A program made the position numbers and the translations under genes. DNA of 64,000 nucleotides from Bettongia penicillata ogilbyi (lineage: Eukaryota > Chordata > Mammalia > Diprotodontia > Potoroidae), in contig JAJHZJ010000335.1 in NCBI GenBank assembly GCA_023548195.1, forward strand, positions 3,691,967-3,755,966, given 5' to 3'. Positions 45,312 to 58,000 of this stretch are shown here, one piece after another; positions within the stretch are counted from its first letter, which is position 1, and the number at the start of each line of letters is the position of its first letter. A model generated the notes under the pieces. The model saw nothing but the letters and a program-made list of their open reading frames with translations. It was not told where the DNA came from and searched no databases.

Positions 45312-45396
45312 CACACACACATGTACATGTGTGCATGCACACACACATGTACATGTGTGCATGCACACACACATACACACAGGCATGCACACACAG
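45267..45396. repeat. CA-rich compound repeat in HAL1 3' region
   Basis: A (CA)n run is followed by a perfect 26-bp unit (GCACACACACATGTACATGT plus GTGCAT) at 45311-45336 and 45337-45362, then a partial third copy. Confidence 0.9.
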
Positions 45397-47772
45397 AGAC
45401 AGAGAGCATAGAGTGAATTGAATAGGATGGGACCATATCTTAAAAGAAATTAAGGTAAATAGTGAGAGAGAAATGTAGTGGGAGGAGAGAGGGTGAAATG
45501 GAATGGGGTTAATTATATCTCATTCAAGAGGCAAGCAGGAAATTTTTAGTGGAGGGAAAAAGAGGAGAGCTCAGAAAAAAACATGAAGTTTACCCTCATC
45601 ACATTCGACTAAAGGAAGGAGTAAAATGCACACTCATTTTGGTATGAAAACCTATCTTACAGTACAGAAAAATGGGGAAGAAGGAGATAAGCAGGGAGGG
45701 AGGGATGATGGAAGGGAGGGCAATGGAAGAAGGAAGCAATTTGAGGTCAACACTCTTGGAGAGGGACAGGATCAAAAGATAGAACAGAAACAATGGGGGG
45801 CAGAATAGGATGGAGGGAAATACAGTTAGTCTTATACAACACGACTGTTATCGAAGTCACTTGCAAAACTACACAGATAGGGCCTATATTGAATTGCCTG
45901 CCTTCCCAAAGGGAATGGGTGGGGAGGGAAGTATGGGGAGAAGTTGGAACTCAAAGTTTTAGGAACAACTGTTGAGTATTGTTCTTGCTACTAGGAAATA
46001 AGAAATACAGTTAATGGGGAATAGAAACTCATCTGGCCCTACAGGACAAAAGAGAAGTTGGGGACAAGAGAAGGGAGGGATGATAGAAGAGAGGGCAGAT
46101 TGGTGATAGGGAAAATTAGAATGCTTGGTGTATTGGGGTGGGGGGAGGGGATAAATGGGGAGAAAATTTGAAACCCAAAATTTTGTGAAAATGAATGTAA
46201 AAAGTTAAATAAATAAATAAATTTAAAAAAAAAAAACTTGCATACCCTTTGACCCAGCAATAACACTTCTAAGGCTGTATCTCAAAGAGACCATAAAAAT
46301 GAGGAATGGATCCACATGTACAAAAATATTTATGCCAGCTCTTTTTGTGGTGGCAAAGAATTGAAAGTTGAGGAGTTGCCTATTAATTGGGAATAACTGA
46401 ACAAGTTTTGGTTTATGAATGTAATGGAATACTACTATGCTATAAGAAATGATGAGCAGATGGATTTCAGAAAAACCTGGAAAAACTTATATGAACTGGT
46501 GCTGAGTGAGGAGAGCATAATCAGGAGAACATTATACACAGTAACAGCATCGTTGTGCAATGACTGACTTTGATAGACTTAGCTCTTCTTAGCAATGCAA
46601 AGTTCTAAGACAACTCCAAAAGGTTCATGACGGAAAATGCTATCCACATCCAGAGAAAGAATTATGAGATTGAATGCAGATCAAAGGATACTATTTGCTC
46701 TCTTCTTTTGTTTCTTCTTTCTTGTGGTTCATCCCATTGGTTCTCATTCTTCTTTGTATTACTAATGTGAAAATATGTTTAATATGAATATATATATAGT
46801 GTATATCAGATTGACATCATGGGGAATGGAGAAGAGAGAGAGGAAGAAAATTTAAAACTCAAAAGCTTGTAAAATTGAATGCTGAAAGCTAAAAATTATT
46901 TATTTATTTTAGAAAGCTCAGGGTGAGACAATATTTTATTTCAAGACAACTTAGGAAGTTTCAAGAAGGAATCTGTGACACAGCTGTGGAAACTGGCCTG
47001 GAGCCCACATTAATGAAATACCAGTGGCAACAAAAGCAACATTAACTTATAATCTCTTGATCCAGAGATGGTAAGAAGAATTTGCAAGCAGTAAGAAAAA
47101 GATTACAGGGTTAGGGTTACCCTGTGCTGCCACTGGACATAAGAGCAGACACTATTTGGGAACTCAATTGCTTATACTCACTTCTGGGTCATAGTTCAAG
47201 GGTGAAAGGACCACTTTTAGTCAAGAGGGAGCAGAGTCCTTGAGGAGAAGTATTGCTTTGAATTACAAGAGATTATAGACCCTGAGGAGTAAGATCACGT
47301 ATGATTAGAAGGTAACTGGTAGAGGTATACTTAACAAAACTGACTATAATTTTTAAGAAAAAATGAAAACTTAATAAAATGGAAGACTTTCAAGAATTCC
47401 TTATGAAAAGATCAGAGTTAAATACAAATTTTTACTTTCAAATATTACTCAAAAGAAGCATGAAAAGGTAAATATGAAAGAAAAATTTTAAAAATTTAAT
47501 AATGTTAAACTTACATTTCCATATGAAAAGATACTATATGTAACTTCTAAGTACTTTATAAGAATTTGAGTTGATCACGTTAGAATGATGTAAAAATAAT
47601 TATTACCATTAAAAAAGGAATGCCTTGAAAGAAATACTGAGAGGAAGAATGGGGGAAATTATCTCATATAAAAGAAACATGCAAGGAATATCATTTTCAG
47701 TTACCTTTTGGGGGAGTAGAGCAGGCAACACTTGAGCCTCAATCTCATTTAAGTTGGTTCAAAGATAGAAAG

Positions 47773-47776
<4 letters not shown>

Positions 47777-47804
<28 letters not shown>
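47777..47804. repeat. (AT)n microsatellite
   Basis: 28 bases of perfect AT alternation. Confidence 0.95.
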
Positions 47805-47807
<3 letters not shown>

Positions 47808-49234
47808 AAAGGGTGGTAAGGGTGGTAAAAGGCAAGACAATTAAGGAAGGCAATGATAAGAAATAAAGTAGACTTGAAAGGAAGAACAGGATAAAAAGAG
47901 AGAAAAGAATAAGCAAAAAAATAGAATGAATTATACAGTTAATCATCATAAATGTGAAAGTGAATGAGATGAACTCACCAATGAAATGGAAGCATATGCC
48001 AAAATGATTAGAAACCAAATTCAATAATATGTGGTTAGAAGAAATACACGAAACAGAAACACACAGAGCAAAAAAAATGAGGGGCTGGAGCAGAATCTAT
48101 TATGCTGCAGAAGAAAAAAAAGAAGTAATAGCAATCATGATCTCAAAGTAAAAGCAAAACTGGTTTTTAGGTAAAAGGTAAGCAGGGAAACTACCACCCG
48201 GTAAAAGATATCCCAGACAATGAAGCAATATCAAAACTACACCTGTATTCATCCGATGGCATAGGATTCAAGTTCTTAAAGCAAAAGTTAAATTAATTAC
48301 AAGAGGAAAAAGACAGTGAAACTACATTCGTGGGTCCTCCACTTTCCCCTCTCAGAGAAAAATAAATTTAACCATAAAAGATATAAGGAGGAAGACAAGG
48401 AGATAAATAGAATCTTAGAAAAGTTGGAATGCTAGAACGTTGGAGAAACTGAACAGGAATTGAAAGGAGTATACTATTTGTTCAACTGTATATGACACCT
48501 TCACAAAACGTGACCATGCTTTAGAACATAAAAACTACTCAAACAAATGTGGAAAAAAGCAGAAATATTAAATGTACCCTTTGCAGACTACAATGCAATA
48601 AGAATTACATTAACTAAATGACCACAGAAGCATAGGTTAGAAATTAATTGGGAACTAAATAATCCTAAAGAATGAGTTGCCAAAAGAACATCATAGAAAC
48701 AATTGATAATTTAAAAAGAATGATAACAATAAGAAAATCTACCAAAATTTGTGGAATTTTAGGGGAAATTTTATATCCCTAAATGCAAACATCAATAAAA
48801 GGGAGAAAGAACAGATCAATTAATTGGACATGCAACTAAAAAAAAACTAGAAATTACACATTAAGAATCCTCAACTAAACACTAAAATAAAAAACTTGAG
48901 CAGATACCAAAAAGAGATTAATAAAGATATTAAAGAGAGATTCATGAAAATTAAGGGAAAAATCAAGTTAATAATTAAAATTCGAAATTGGCTTTATAAA
49001 AAGAATAAAATAAACTATTGATGAATTGTATTTTTTAAAAAATGAAAAGCAAATTAACAGCATCCAAAAAGAAAAGGCTCAATGTAACACCAATGAAGGT
49101 GACATTCAAGGAATTATTAGGAGTATTTTATCAAATTATATGCCCATAACACTAAATAAGTAATATAAATGAATATTTACAAAAATGTTAGTTTCCCAGA
49201 GTAACACAAAAGTAAATAAAATATTAACACTATT

Positions 49235-49248
49235 GGGGGGGGGGGGGG
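49235..49248. repeat. G14 homopolymer
   Basis: A run of 14 G in an otherwise A-rich L1 ORF2 remnant; its length may be unreliable in assembly. Confidence 0.9.
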
Positions 49249-49887
49249 TCGAGGAAAAGAGAATTTAACAAGCTATCATGAGCTCCCTAAGAAAATAATT
49301 TCAGGATCAGATGGATTTGAAAGTGAATTCTACCAAATATTTAAGAAACAAATAATCACAATACTGTGTAAACCATTTGAAAAAGTAGACAAAAAATGAG
49401 TCCTACCAGACTTTTTTATGACGCATATTTTTCTCGAGGGAGAGAAAAAACAAAGAAAACTGTAGATTAATTTCCTTAGTTAAGATCAATGCAAAAGAAA
49501 TTTAGATAAAAGACTAGCACAAAGATTTCAGCAATACATTCCAAAGAGCATATACTTTAAGCAGGTGAGATTTAAGCCAGGAATGTAGGGCTAGTTTGAT
49601 ATTTAGGAAAATTATAACCATCATTGACCATAACAATAACAAAAAGAATAAAAATCATATTGATTATGTCAATAGATACAGGAAAAAACTCTCGACAAAA
49701 TATAAAATCGTCTACTATTATTAATAGTGGAAAGCATAGGAATCGATGTACCCTTTCTTAAAATGATAAGCAGTATCTAAAACCACTAATAAGCATTATC
49801 GAAAATGGAGATAAACTTGAAGCCTTCCCCAAAGGATCAGAGGTGAAACAAGGATGTTTCACCACTTAGAAATGCTAGACATGGCAA

Positions 49888-50135
49888 GAATGGCAGCTAA
49901 ATGGTGTAGTAGATAGAGCACTGGACCTAAAGTCAGGAAGACCTGAGTTCAAATCCAGTCTCAGACACTTACTGGTTATATGGTCATGGGCAAGTCATTT
50001 GACTCTGTTTGCCTCTGTTTCCTTATCTATAAAATGAGCTGAAGAAGTAAAGAGTAAACCACTCCAGTAATTTTGTCAAGTATACACCAAATGGGTCACT
50101 AAAAGTTGGACACGACTGTAAGTACAGAATAGTAA
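49888..50135 (+). mobile_element. tRNA-derived SINE with Bov-B/RTE-like tail
   Basis: Head GGCAGCTAAATGGTGTAGTA, box-B-like GAGTTCAAATCC, core GGGCAAGTCATTTGACTC, tail GGGTCACTAAAAGTTGGACA followed by CGACTG, which resembles the 3' end of Bov-B LINEs. Nested in L1 ORF2. Confidence 0.8.
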
Positions 50136-50850
50136 CAGCTATAAGACAAGAAAACAAAACTGAAGGAATGAAAATATGCAATGAGAAAAATAAAACTATC
50201 AGTCTTTGCATATGATGTACACTTAGAGAAGAGAGAAACTTAGGGAACCACTGAAAAAGTGGTCAAAATAATTAAAAACTGGCAAAATTGCAAGACATAA
50301 AATAAATGCATATAAATTATCAATGATTCTATTCACTACCAATGAAATCCAGCAGAAAGTCATAGAAAAAGAGTAACAAATTTCTAACTAGATTACAAAG
50401 CCATAGTCATGAAAACAATCTGACACTGAATAAGAAATAGAGTGATGGATCAGTGGAGTAGATAAGGCACACAATACAGAGTAATAAATGATCTTAGTAA
50501 TCTACTGTCCAATAAACACATGGATCCAAGATTTTGGGATAAGAAGGTAAAAATTCAACATTTCACCAAAAATAATGCTTGGAAAAGTGGAAAGTAATTT
50601 GAAAGAATCATAGACCAACATCACACATCATATACCAAGATGAGTTCAAAATAGGTAAATGATTTTGACATAAAGGGTCATATGAGAAGTTAATTTGGAG
50701 AGCACAGGAAAATGTACCTGTCAGATCTATGAATAAGGGGAAAGGTTGTTGTTTTTTAACCAAACAAGAGACAGAGAGGATAATGGAAAATAAAATGGAT
50801 AATTTTGATTACAAGAAAATAATGTTTTGCGCAAACAAAACTAATGCCAC

Positions 50851-53110
50851 GGGTTGGTGGTTGTTATCCTTCATCTTTGAAGAGGACCAAAATAACATCA
50901 CCATTGTAAAGTGAAATTTCAGTGTATCCGACAACAGCTGATGAAACCAATATGAGCTCAGAATGCTCTACCACAGATTGGGCACATATAGTCCGTTTGA
51001 ATATTTGGGGTGGATATCCCAAATCTGTGCATCCTGTGTTTATTTTGTGCTATCTCAATTCTGCTTTGCTCAAAGAGTACAACACCTTTTCTTATGTGGG
51101 CACGCCATGCTGAGTGGTCCTGTGCCAGTGTCTCCCATGTTGCACAGTCAAATCCAAAGTTCTTGAGAGAGATCTTGAGAGTGTCCTTGCATCGTTTCTT
51201 CTGGCCACCATGTGATCGCCTGTCTCATGCAAGTTCTCCATAAAATAGTCTTTTTGGGAAGCGTACATTTGGCATTCAAACAACGTGGCCAGTCAACTGG
51301 AGTTGCGCTCTCTGAAGTATAGTTTGAATGCTTGGCAGTTCAACTCGAGCAAGGACTTCAGTGTCTGGTACCTTGTCCTCAGAATCTTCCTAGGACAGTT
51401 CAAGTGGAAGTGATTCAGTTTCCTGGCATGGTGCTGGTAGACTGTCCATGTTTCACAGGCATCCAATAATGAGGTCAGCACAATGGCTCTGTAGACCTTC
51501 AGTTTCGTAGTCAGTCTAACACCTCTTCTCTCCCAAACTTTTCCTCAGAGTCTCCCAAACACTGAGTTAGCTCTGGCAATGCATGCATCAACCTCATTGT
51601 CAATGTGTACACCACTGGAAAGTACACTACCAAGGTAAGTGAACTAATTCATAGCATTCAAAACTTCTAGACTTGGTGTAACCAATGATTCCGTGTATGG
51701 ATGGTGTGGTGGTGGCTGATGGAGCACCTGTGCTTTTTTGGTGTTAATTATTAAGCCAAAATTAGCACAGGCAGCAGAGAATTCATCCATACTTTGTTGC
51801 ATCTCGCCTTCAGAGGCTGCACTGAGTGCACAATCATCTGCAGACAGAAAATCATGTACCAACACTCCCTCCACTTTGGTCTTGGCTTGTAACCTTTTCA
51901 AACTGATGAACTTACCTTCAATATAGCAGTTGACCTTAATGCCATCTTCATCATCAATGAAAGCATTTGTCAGCATGGCTGAAAACATTTTGTTAGAAAG
52001 CATGGGAGCAAGCACACAGCCCTGTTTCACTCCATTGGTGACTGGGAAGGCACAAGATCATTGCCCATTATCCAGAACCCAGGAAAACATGCCATCATGA
52101 AATTAACATACAATATTGATGAACTTCTCCAGGCAACCAAATTTTGACATAATCTTCCATAAGCCCTCATGACTAACAGTATCAAAGGAGTAGGTCAGAT
52201 CTATAAATATTGTGTGCAGACCTCTGCTCTGCTCCTGGCATTTCTCCTGGAGTTATCAGGAAGCAAACACCATATCGACTGTTTCTTGGCCCTTTCGGAA
52301 GCCACACTGGCTCTCAGGTATATGACCATCTTCCAGATGAAGGATCAGCCTATTAAGAAGTACTCTAGCAAGACTTTTACCAGGAATGACTAAGAGAGAG
52401 AGATCCCCCTGTGATTGTCACAGGACAATCTATTCCTTTTACCTTGATAGAGATGGACAATGGAGGCATCCTTGAACTCCTGGTGGATAACCTTCTCTTG
52501 CCATATAACCTAGAATATTACAATCAACTTTTGTATAAGCAATGGTCCCCTTCCCTCATAAATCTCAACTGGAACAGAATCAGTCCCAGGTGCTTTGCCA
52601 CACAAAAGGAGTCTAATGACCTTCAAAACCTCTTCTTCAGTTGAAAATTCAGCTGATGGATTGACTTCAACCTGAGGTAAACTGTCAGTGGCCTCAGCAT
52701 TGATTGATGATGATCTGTTGAGAACACCATGAAAGTGCTCAACCCATCTCTCTAGGATCATGTCCTTATCACTGATCAATGTGGCTCCATCAGCACTGAG
52801 TAGTTGTGATGCACCATACATTTTTGGTGCATAAATAGCTTTCAGGAAATCATAAAAGCACTTTGGACTTTTACTATCAGCATAAAACTGAATTTCATCT
52901 GCCTTCTTACTGAGCCAGGAATCCTGCATCTCTCTAAGCTTTGCTTGTACTTTGCTTTTGATGGAATTAAATGTTGCTTTCTTAGAGGTGGATGAACTAT
53001 CCTCCTGGTAAATCCTGTGGAGTTCTCGTTTTTCATTCAGCAGCTTCTGAATTTCCCCATCGTTTTCATGAAACCAGTCTTGGTGTTTGCAAACATTGGC
53101 ATCTAATAGA
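50851..53110 (-). mobile_element. RTE-clade LINE, 5'-truncated or decayed
   Basis: Read on the reverse strand, it encodes the RT and C-terminal parts of an RTE-type ORF2. From the 5' side: linker and RT start (52510-53036: DSWLSKKADEIQFYAD, LLSADGATLISDK, GKAPGTDSVPVEIYE); RT core (51644-52030: MKQGCVLAPMLSN, catalytic box F-L-S-A-D-D with the second Asp pair kept); C terminus (51293-51481: DACETWTVYQHHARKL). The 3' end is at about 50851, with GAAGGATAACAACCACCAAC on the element strand. Frames are broken between pieces. The forward frames here are shadows. Confidence 0.85.
51644..52030 (-). pseudogene. RTE reverse-transcriptase core remnant
   Basis: A 128-codon open piece of the RT palm. It contains the QGCVLAP motif, the LQAKTKVEGVLVHDFL segment and an A-D-D active-site triplet, followed by FGLIINTKKAQVLHQP. 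It lacks fingers and thumb and cannot act alone. Confidence 0.8.
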
Positions 53111-53640
53111 TTAGATCATAGACTGATCATAGACATCCTTTCCAAGCTAAATATTCACATTCATCAAAAGCGCTGACCCCAAGGCAAAATGACTACCAGC
53201 AGAATTAATGTCAACAAATTAGAGCTCTTCTGAGCATGAATAGTTTGCTGCTGACTTGGAGGGAAAGTTGAGCCAACACACAACTGGTAACAGCAGAGCA
53301 GAAAAGGAGTGGGCAGCGTTCAGAGATTTACCTTCAGAGAGGTAGTGTACAGCACTACCTTTGCTCGTCTGGGTCAGAACACTCGCAAACATCAAGAAAG
53401 ATAAAGTAAAATCTCCCCTTCCACTTATAATTAGCCTAGGGGCAGTCCAAGGTACTGGTGGAAAAAAGACTATAGTCGTGGCCCAAGAGGAAAAGGTATG
53501 ACTTAGGGACACCTAGGAATCAATGTATTACTAAGAGATATATAAATGAATAATAAATGTATGTGAGTTGATAAGTTGACAAAAATCTCATGAATATTGG
53601 AGTGGTACTATTTATCTGAAAGGTTCACCACTTCTCATAT
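53110..53640. other. Unassigned; possibly RTE 5' sequence
   Basis: It borders the RTE element and is GC-richer than the surroundings. The reverse frame 53219-53512 is open but I recognise no domain. It may be the upstream part of the RTE element or unrelated DNA before the V1R. Confidence 0.35.
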
Positions 53641-53763
53641 AGAATATGAGAAGGTTGTGGAATTTTATTGGAAAATGTACACTTTGAAAAAATCAAATAC
53701 TCCCTGTGTTTCTTCCCAGGTCACTTTGGATCTGAGAGCAAAGCTCTCTGCAACAACGAAGGA

Positions 53764-54687
53764 ATGAGTTCTCATGAAGATAGACTGGAAATTGTCTTCT
53801 TGATCGTGCCATTATTTGGAGTCCTGGGGAACATGTTCCTTTTATGTCTGCACAGTCGTAAGTTCATCCCTAGACACAGGAAAAGACTCATAAGCCTAAT
53901 AATCATCAATCTTGCCTTTGCTCGTGTCTTGATGATTCTTTTCAGAGGGAATTCTCATGATAGTCAACTGGGGATGGAGATCTTCCCTAAATGACACAAT
54001 GGGTAAAATTTCAGCTTACCTTATAAGAGTAAACCAGGGCCTTCTCTTTGCAACACCTGCTTCCTGAGTATTTTCCAAGCCATCACCCTCAGTTCCAGCA
54101 GCCTTAAGTGGATACAGATCACAACAAGAACCCAAAAGTACATTCCTCCCTGCTGTGTGGTGAGCTGTGTTTTTAATCTACTTCTTGATATTGTTATACC
54201 TATGAATGTGAGTCATTCAAGAAACAGTAGTAATGAAAGATGAAAGACTAAGCATATTTCTTTTGACTTGCAAGCCATAGGTATTACACAAATTTTAATT
54301 TGTGAGTCAGTTGTTGATGCTCTCTTTGTGAGTCTCATGATCTGCTCAAGTGGCTATATGGTGTTTGTCCTGCATAGACACAACAAGCAAATCCAAGACA
54401 TTCACATCAGCCTCTCTTCCAAAACCTCACCTGAGACTAGAGCTGCCAAAGCCATTCTCACACTGGCGATCACCTTTGTCTGCTTTAACTCAGTCAGTCC
54501 CACTTTCATTATTTATATATCTTCTGTTAGGGAAACCAGACACTGGGGGTTGCGTTTCACAGTCATACTTTCCATGTTTTATCCAATAGTCAGCCCTTTC
54601 ATGCTGATCGCCATTGATATGCACATGCAAAGGTTGTTTGTTACTCTTTTTAGGCCCAGAGAGCTTCTTTCGGGAAAGACTGTTTAA
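53764..54687 (+). pseudogene. V1R pseudogene 4
   Basis: The acceptor TTTCTTCCCAG (AG at 53718-53719) is intact and the ATG at 53764 (MSSHEDRLE) corresponds to the intact gene's start. TM1-TM2 are open to 53994; a frameshift near 53955-53970 moves the reading frame. TM3-TM4 (53990-54260) are scattered over frames with several stops. TM5-TM7 and the C-terminal tail are open at 54268-54687 (SGYMVFVLHRHNKQ, ETRAAKAILTLA, CFNSVSPTFIIY). It shows the full-length C-terminal tail that the intact gene lacks. Non-functional as a receptor. Confidence 0.9.
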
Positions 54688-54729
54688 TTGAAAAGAACTG
54701 CTAGGGAAAATGGAAAAATTGAGCATAAA

Positions 54730-55060
54730 TTAAAATTCAATCAATGACTTAACCTATGTCACAAAATTAATTCAAAATGCATATGCCACATGAATTTTAA
54801 AAGTCACATAAAGAAATTAGAGGATCATAGGAGGAGGGATATTTCACAACTATGGACAAAAGCAGAATACTTAGCAAAACAAAAGACAAAGCCAATCATA
54901 AAAACAAAATCAATGATTCCAATCATGTAAAATTTAAAATATTTTGAGGGAAAAATTCAATCAAAATTAATTTAGTGGAAATTTTTATCAAATATGATGA
55001 TTCAATAAGATACCCAACACATGTAAGAAAATTGACACAATTATCTAAAATCCACAGGTA
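54730..55060 (+). mobile_element. L1 ORF2 C-terminal fragment
   Basis: Sequence such as AATTCAAAATGCATATGCCA and GCAAAACAAAAGACAAAGCC matches the late ORF2 region seen at 37860-38050 and 50640-50850. Short and decayed. Confidence 0.5.
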
Positions 55061-55061
55061 T

Positions 55062-58000
55062 TTCTTTTTTTTTATTTTATTTGTTTTCAGTGTTCTACAT
55101 TCACTTCAATATAGCTTGGATTTTTTTCCCTCCCTCTCCTTCCTCTTTAACTCCCCACTCCCTCCCTGAGATGGCATACAATTTTATATAGGTTCCACAC
55201 ATACATTCCTATTAAATACGTTTTCACCATAGTCATGTTGCATAGAAGAATTAAAATGAATTGGAGAAGTCATAAAACAAACCAAAACATAATACAAAAG
55301 AAAATGATTTGCTTCATTCTGCGATCAAATTCCATGGTTCTTTCTCTGGATGTGGAAGGCATTTTGCCTTAAAACACTATTGGGAATTTTTTAAGTCCTT
55401 GCATTGCAATGAAGTACAAAGTCTATCAGAAAAATTCCTTGCACACTGGCTCTTGCTGTGTACAAAGTTCTCCTGGTTCTGCTCCTTTCACTCAACATCA
55501 CTTCATATAAGTCTTTCCAGGCCCCTCTGAAGTTTTCCTGTTCATTATTTCTTATAGCACAACAGTATTCATTACATTCATACATCACAACTTATTCAGT
55601 CATTCCCCAATTGATGGGCATCCTCTTAATTTCCAGCTTTTGACCACCACAAAGAGAGTTGCTATAAATATTGTTGGACATGTGAGACCCTTTCCCATTT
55701 TATGATCTCTTGAGAATACAGTCCTAGAAGCAGTATTACTGGATCAAAGGATATGAATATTTTTGTAGCCCTTTGGTCATATTTTCAAATTGCTCTCCAG
55801 AAACGTTGGGTCAGCTCACAGCTCCACCAACAATGAATTAGTGTTCCAACTTTTCCATCTCTTCTCCAACACTTATCATCTTCCTATTTTGTCATATTAG
55901 CCAATCTGATAGGAGTGATGTGATATCTCGGAGTTGTTTTGATTTGCATCTGTCTAATCAAGGGTTATTTAGAGCATTTTTTCATATGGCTATAGATGGC
56001 TTTAATTTCTTCCTCTGAAAAAGAGCCTGTTCATATCCTTTGACCATTTATCAACCGGGGAATGACTTGTATTCTCATGTATTTGACTCAGTTCTCTATA
56101 TATTTTAGAAATGAGGCCTTTATCACAGACACCAGTTATGAATTTTCTTTCCCAATTTTCTACTTCCCTCCTAAACTTGGTTGCATTGGGTTTGCTTGTG
56201 GAAAGCCTTTTCAATTTAATGTAATCAAAATTATCTATTTTGCACTTCATAGTGTTTCCTATCTCTTGTTTACTCAAAAATTCATCCCTTCTCCATAAAT
56301 CTGATAAATACACTATTCCTTGCTCCACTAATTTGCTTATAGTATCAATCTTTATACCTAGATCATGGACCCATTTTGACTTTATTCTTATGTATGATGT
56401 CAGGCATTGGTCGATGCCTAGTTTCTGTCACACTGTTATCCAGCTTTCCTAGCAATTTTTGTCAAACAATAAGTTCTTATCCCAGAATCTGGGATCCTTG
56501 GGTTTATCAAACAGCAAATTGCTATATTCATTGACTACTGTGTCTTGAGTACCTAACCTATTCCGCTGGTCTACCCTTCTGTTTCTTAGTACCAAATCGT
56601 TTTGATAATTGCTGCTTTATAATACAATTTGAGACCTGGTAGAGCTAGGCCATGTTCCCTAGCATTTCTTTCCATTAGTTCCCTTGATATTCTAGACATA
56701 TTTTTCTTCCAGATGAATTTTGATATTATTTTTTCTAGATCTAGAAAATAATCATCTGATACTTTAATTGGAACAGCACTAAATAAGTAAATTAATTTAG
56801 GTAGAATTGTCATTTTTGTTATATTAGCTCAGCCTACCCACGAGCAACTGATGTTTTCTCACTTATTTAGATCTGATTTTATTTTGCGAAAAGTGTTTTG
56901 TAATTGTGTTCATATGGTCCCTGAGTTTGTTTTGGCAGGTAGACTCCCAGATATTTTATAGTGTTTCCCATATCTTTAAATGGGATTTCTCTTTGTATCT
57001 CTAGTTGTTGGGCTTTATTAGTAATATATAGAAATGCAGATGATTTATGTGGGTTTATTTTGTAACCTGCAATTTTGGCAAAGTTGTTTATTATTTCAAG
57101 TAGTTTTTACTTGATTCTCTGGGATTCTCTAAGTATATCATCATATCATCAGCAAACAGTGATAACTTAAGTTTCTTCTCTGCCTACTCTAATTCCTTCA
57201 GTTTCTTTTTCTTCTCTTATTGCAGCAGCTAACATTTCTAATACCATATTGAATAACAGTGGTGATAATGGACATCCTTATTTCACCCCTGATATTATTG
57301 AAAATGCACCTAGCTTGTCCCCCTTGCATATAATGCTTACTGATAGTTTTAGGTAGATACTGCTTATTATTTCATGGAAAAAATTCCCTTTATTCCTATG
57401 CTCAACCCTGCATTCTTCATATAAATCCTGCCAAATCATAATATAGTATTCTCATGATAAGTGGCTGTATACTTTTTGCTAAAATTTTATTTAAAATTTT
57501 TGCGTCTATATTCGTTGGAGAAATTGATGTATAATTTTCTTTCTCTGTTTTGGTTCTTTCTGGTTTAAATAGCAGAACCATATTGGTACCATAAAAAGAA
57601 CTTGGTAGAACTCCTTCTTCGGCAATTTCCCCAAATAGTCTGTATATTATTGTAATTAATTGTTCTTTAAATGTTTGATAGAATTCACTTGTAAATCCAT
57701 CTGGTCCTGGAGATTTTTTCCTAGGGAGTTCATTGATGGCTTGTTCAATTTCTTTATCTGAGATGCAGTTATTTAAGTACTCAACTTCCTCTTCTGTTAA
57801 TCTGGGCAATTTATGCTTTTTTAAAATAATCATGCATCTCATTTAGATTGTCGAATTTATGGGCCTACATTTAGGCAAAGTAATTTCTAAATTTTTTTTT
57901 AATTTATTGTCCATTGGAAATTAGTTCACCCTTTTCATTTTTGATATTGGTAATTTAGTTTTCTTCTTTTTTAAATCAAATTGACCAAAGGTTTATCAAT

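Larger units (their letters stand above)
43332..46236 (+). mobile_element. HAL1-type element, nearly full length
   Basis: A 2.9-kb element: a GC-rich 5' UTR beginning TTGGAGCCAAGATGGCGGAG, one ORF1, a 1.1-kb 3' region and an AAATAAATAAAT/A12 tail. There is no ORF2. The target duplication CTTGCATA is at 43324-43331 and 46237-46244. Both ends are present, so this is a complete retrotransposed unit rather than a deleted L1. Its 3' region resembles the L1 spacer behind ORF1 at 47450-47760. ORF1-only L1 derivatives (HAL1) are known to move using proteins of full L1s. Confidence 0.85.
43184..46916 (+). mobile_element. L1 3' end (host of the HAL1 insertion)
   Basis: The L1 3' block runs 43184-43331 and resumes at 46237-46910, the two halves joining exactly where HAL1 sits (compare the uninterrupted block at 6840-7650). 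CTCAGGGTG occurs before it (43175-43183) and after it (46917-46925), a 9-bp target duplication. The frames in 46237-46910 are non-coding. Confidence 0.75.
47340..50850 (+). mobile_element. Old L1: ORF1 end, spacer and ORF2
   Basis: About 47370-47460 is the C terminus of ORF1 (KRSEL-type motif). It is followed by the inter-ORF spacer and a degenerate ORF2 from about 48000 to 50850, with EN/RT linker (48480-49100), RT region (49560-49860, 50160-50400) and C-terminal region (50640-50850). Unlike HAL1, ORF2 is present. A SINE (49888-50135) and the RTE LINE (from 50851) interrupt it. All frames are broken. Confidence 0.65.

Noticed and set aside
45267..45396. Regularly spaced repeats as a CRISPR-like array
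   Set aside because: Simple CA-type microsatellite in a mammalian transposon; no spacers of unrelated sequence.
50922..51243. Overlapping forward frames as an unknown protein gene
   Set aside because: They are antisense to the RTE ORF2 3' region and match no family.
56062..56452. Forward frames in the 55-58 kb region
   Set aside because: Antisense of L1 ORF2; the reverse strand gives recognisable ORF2 protein.
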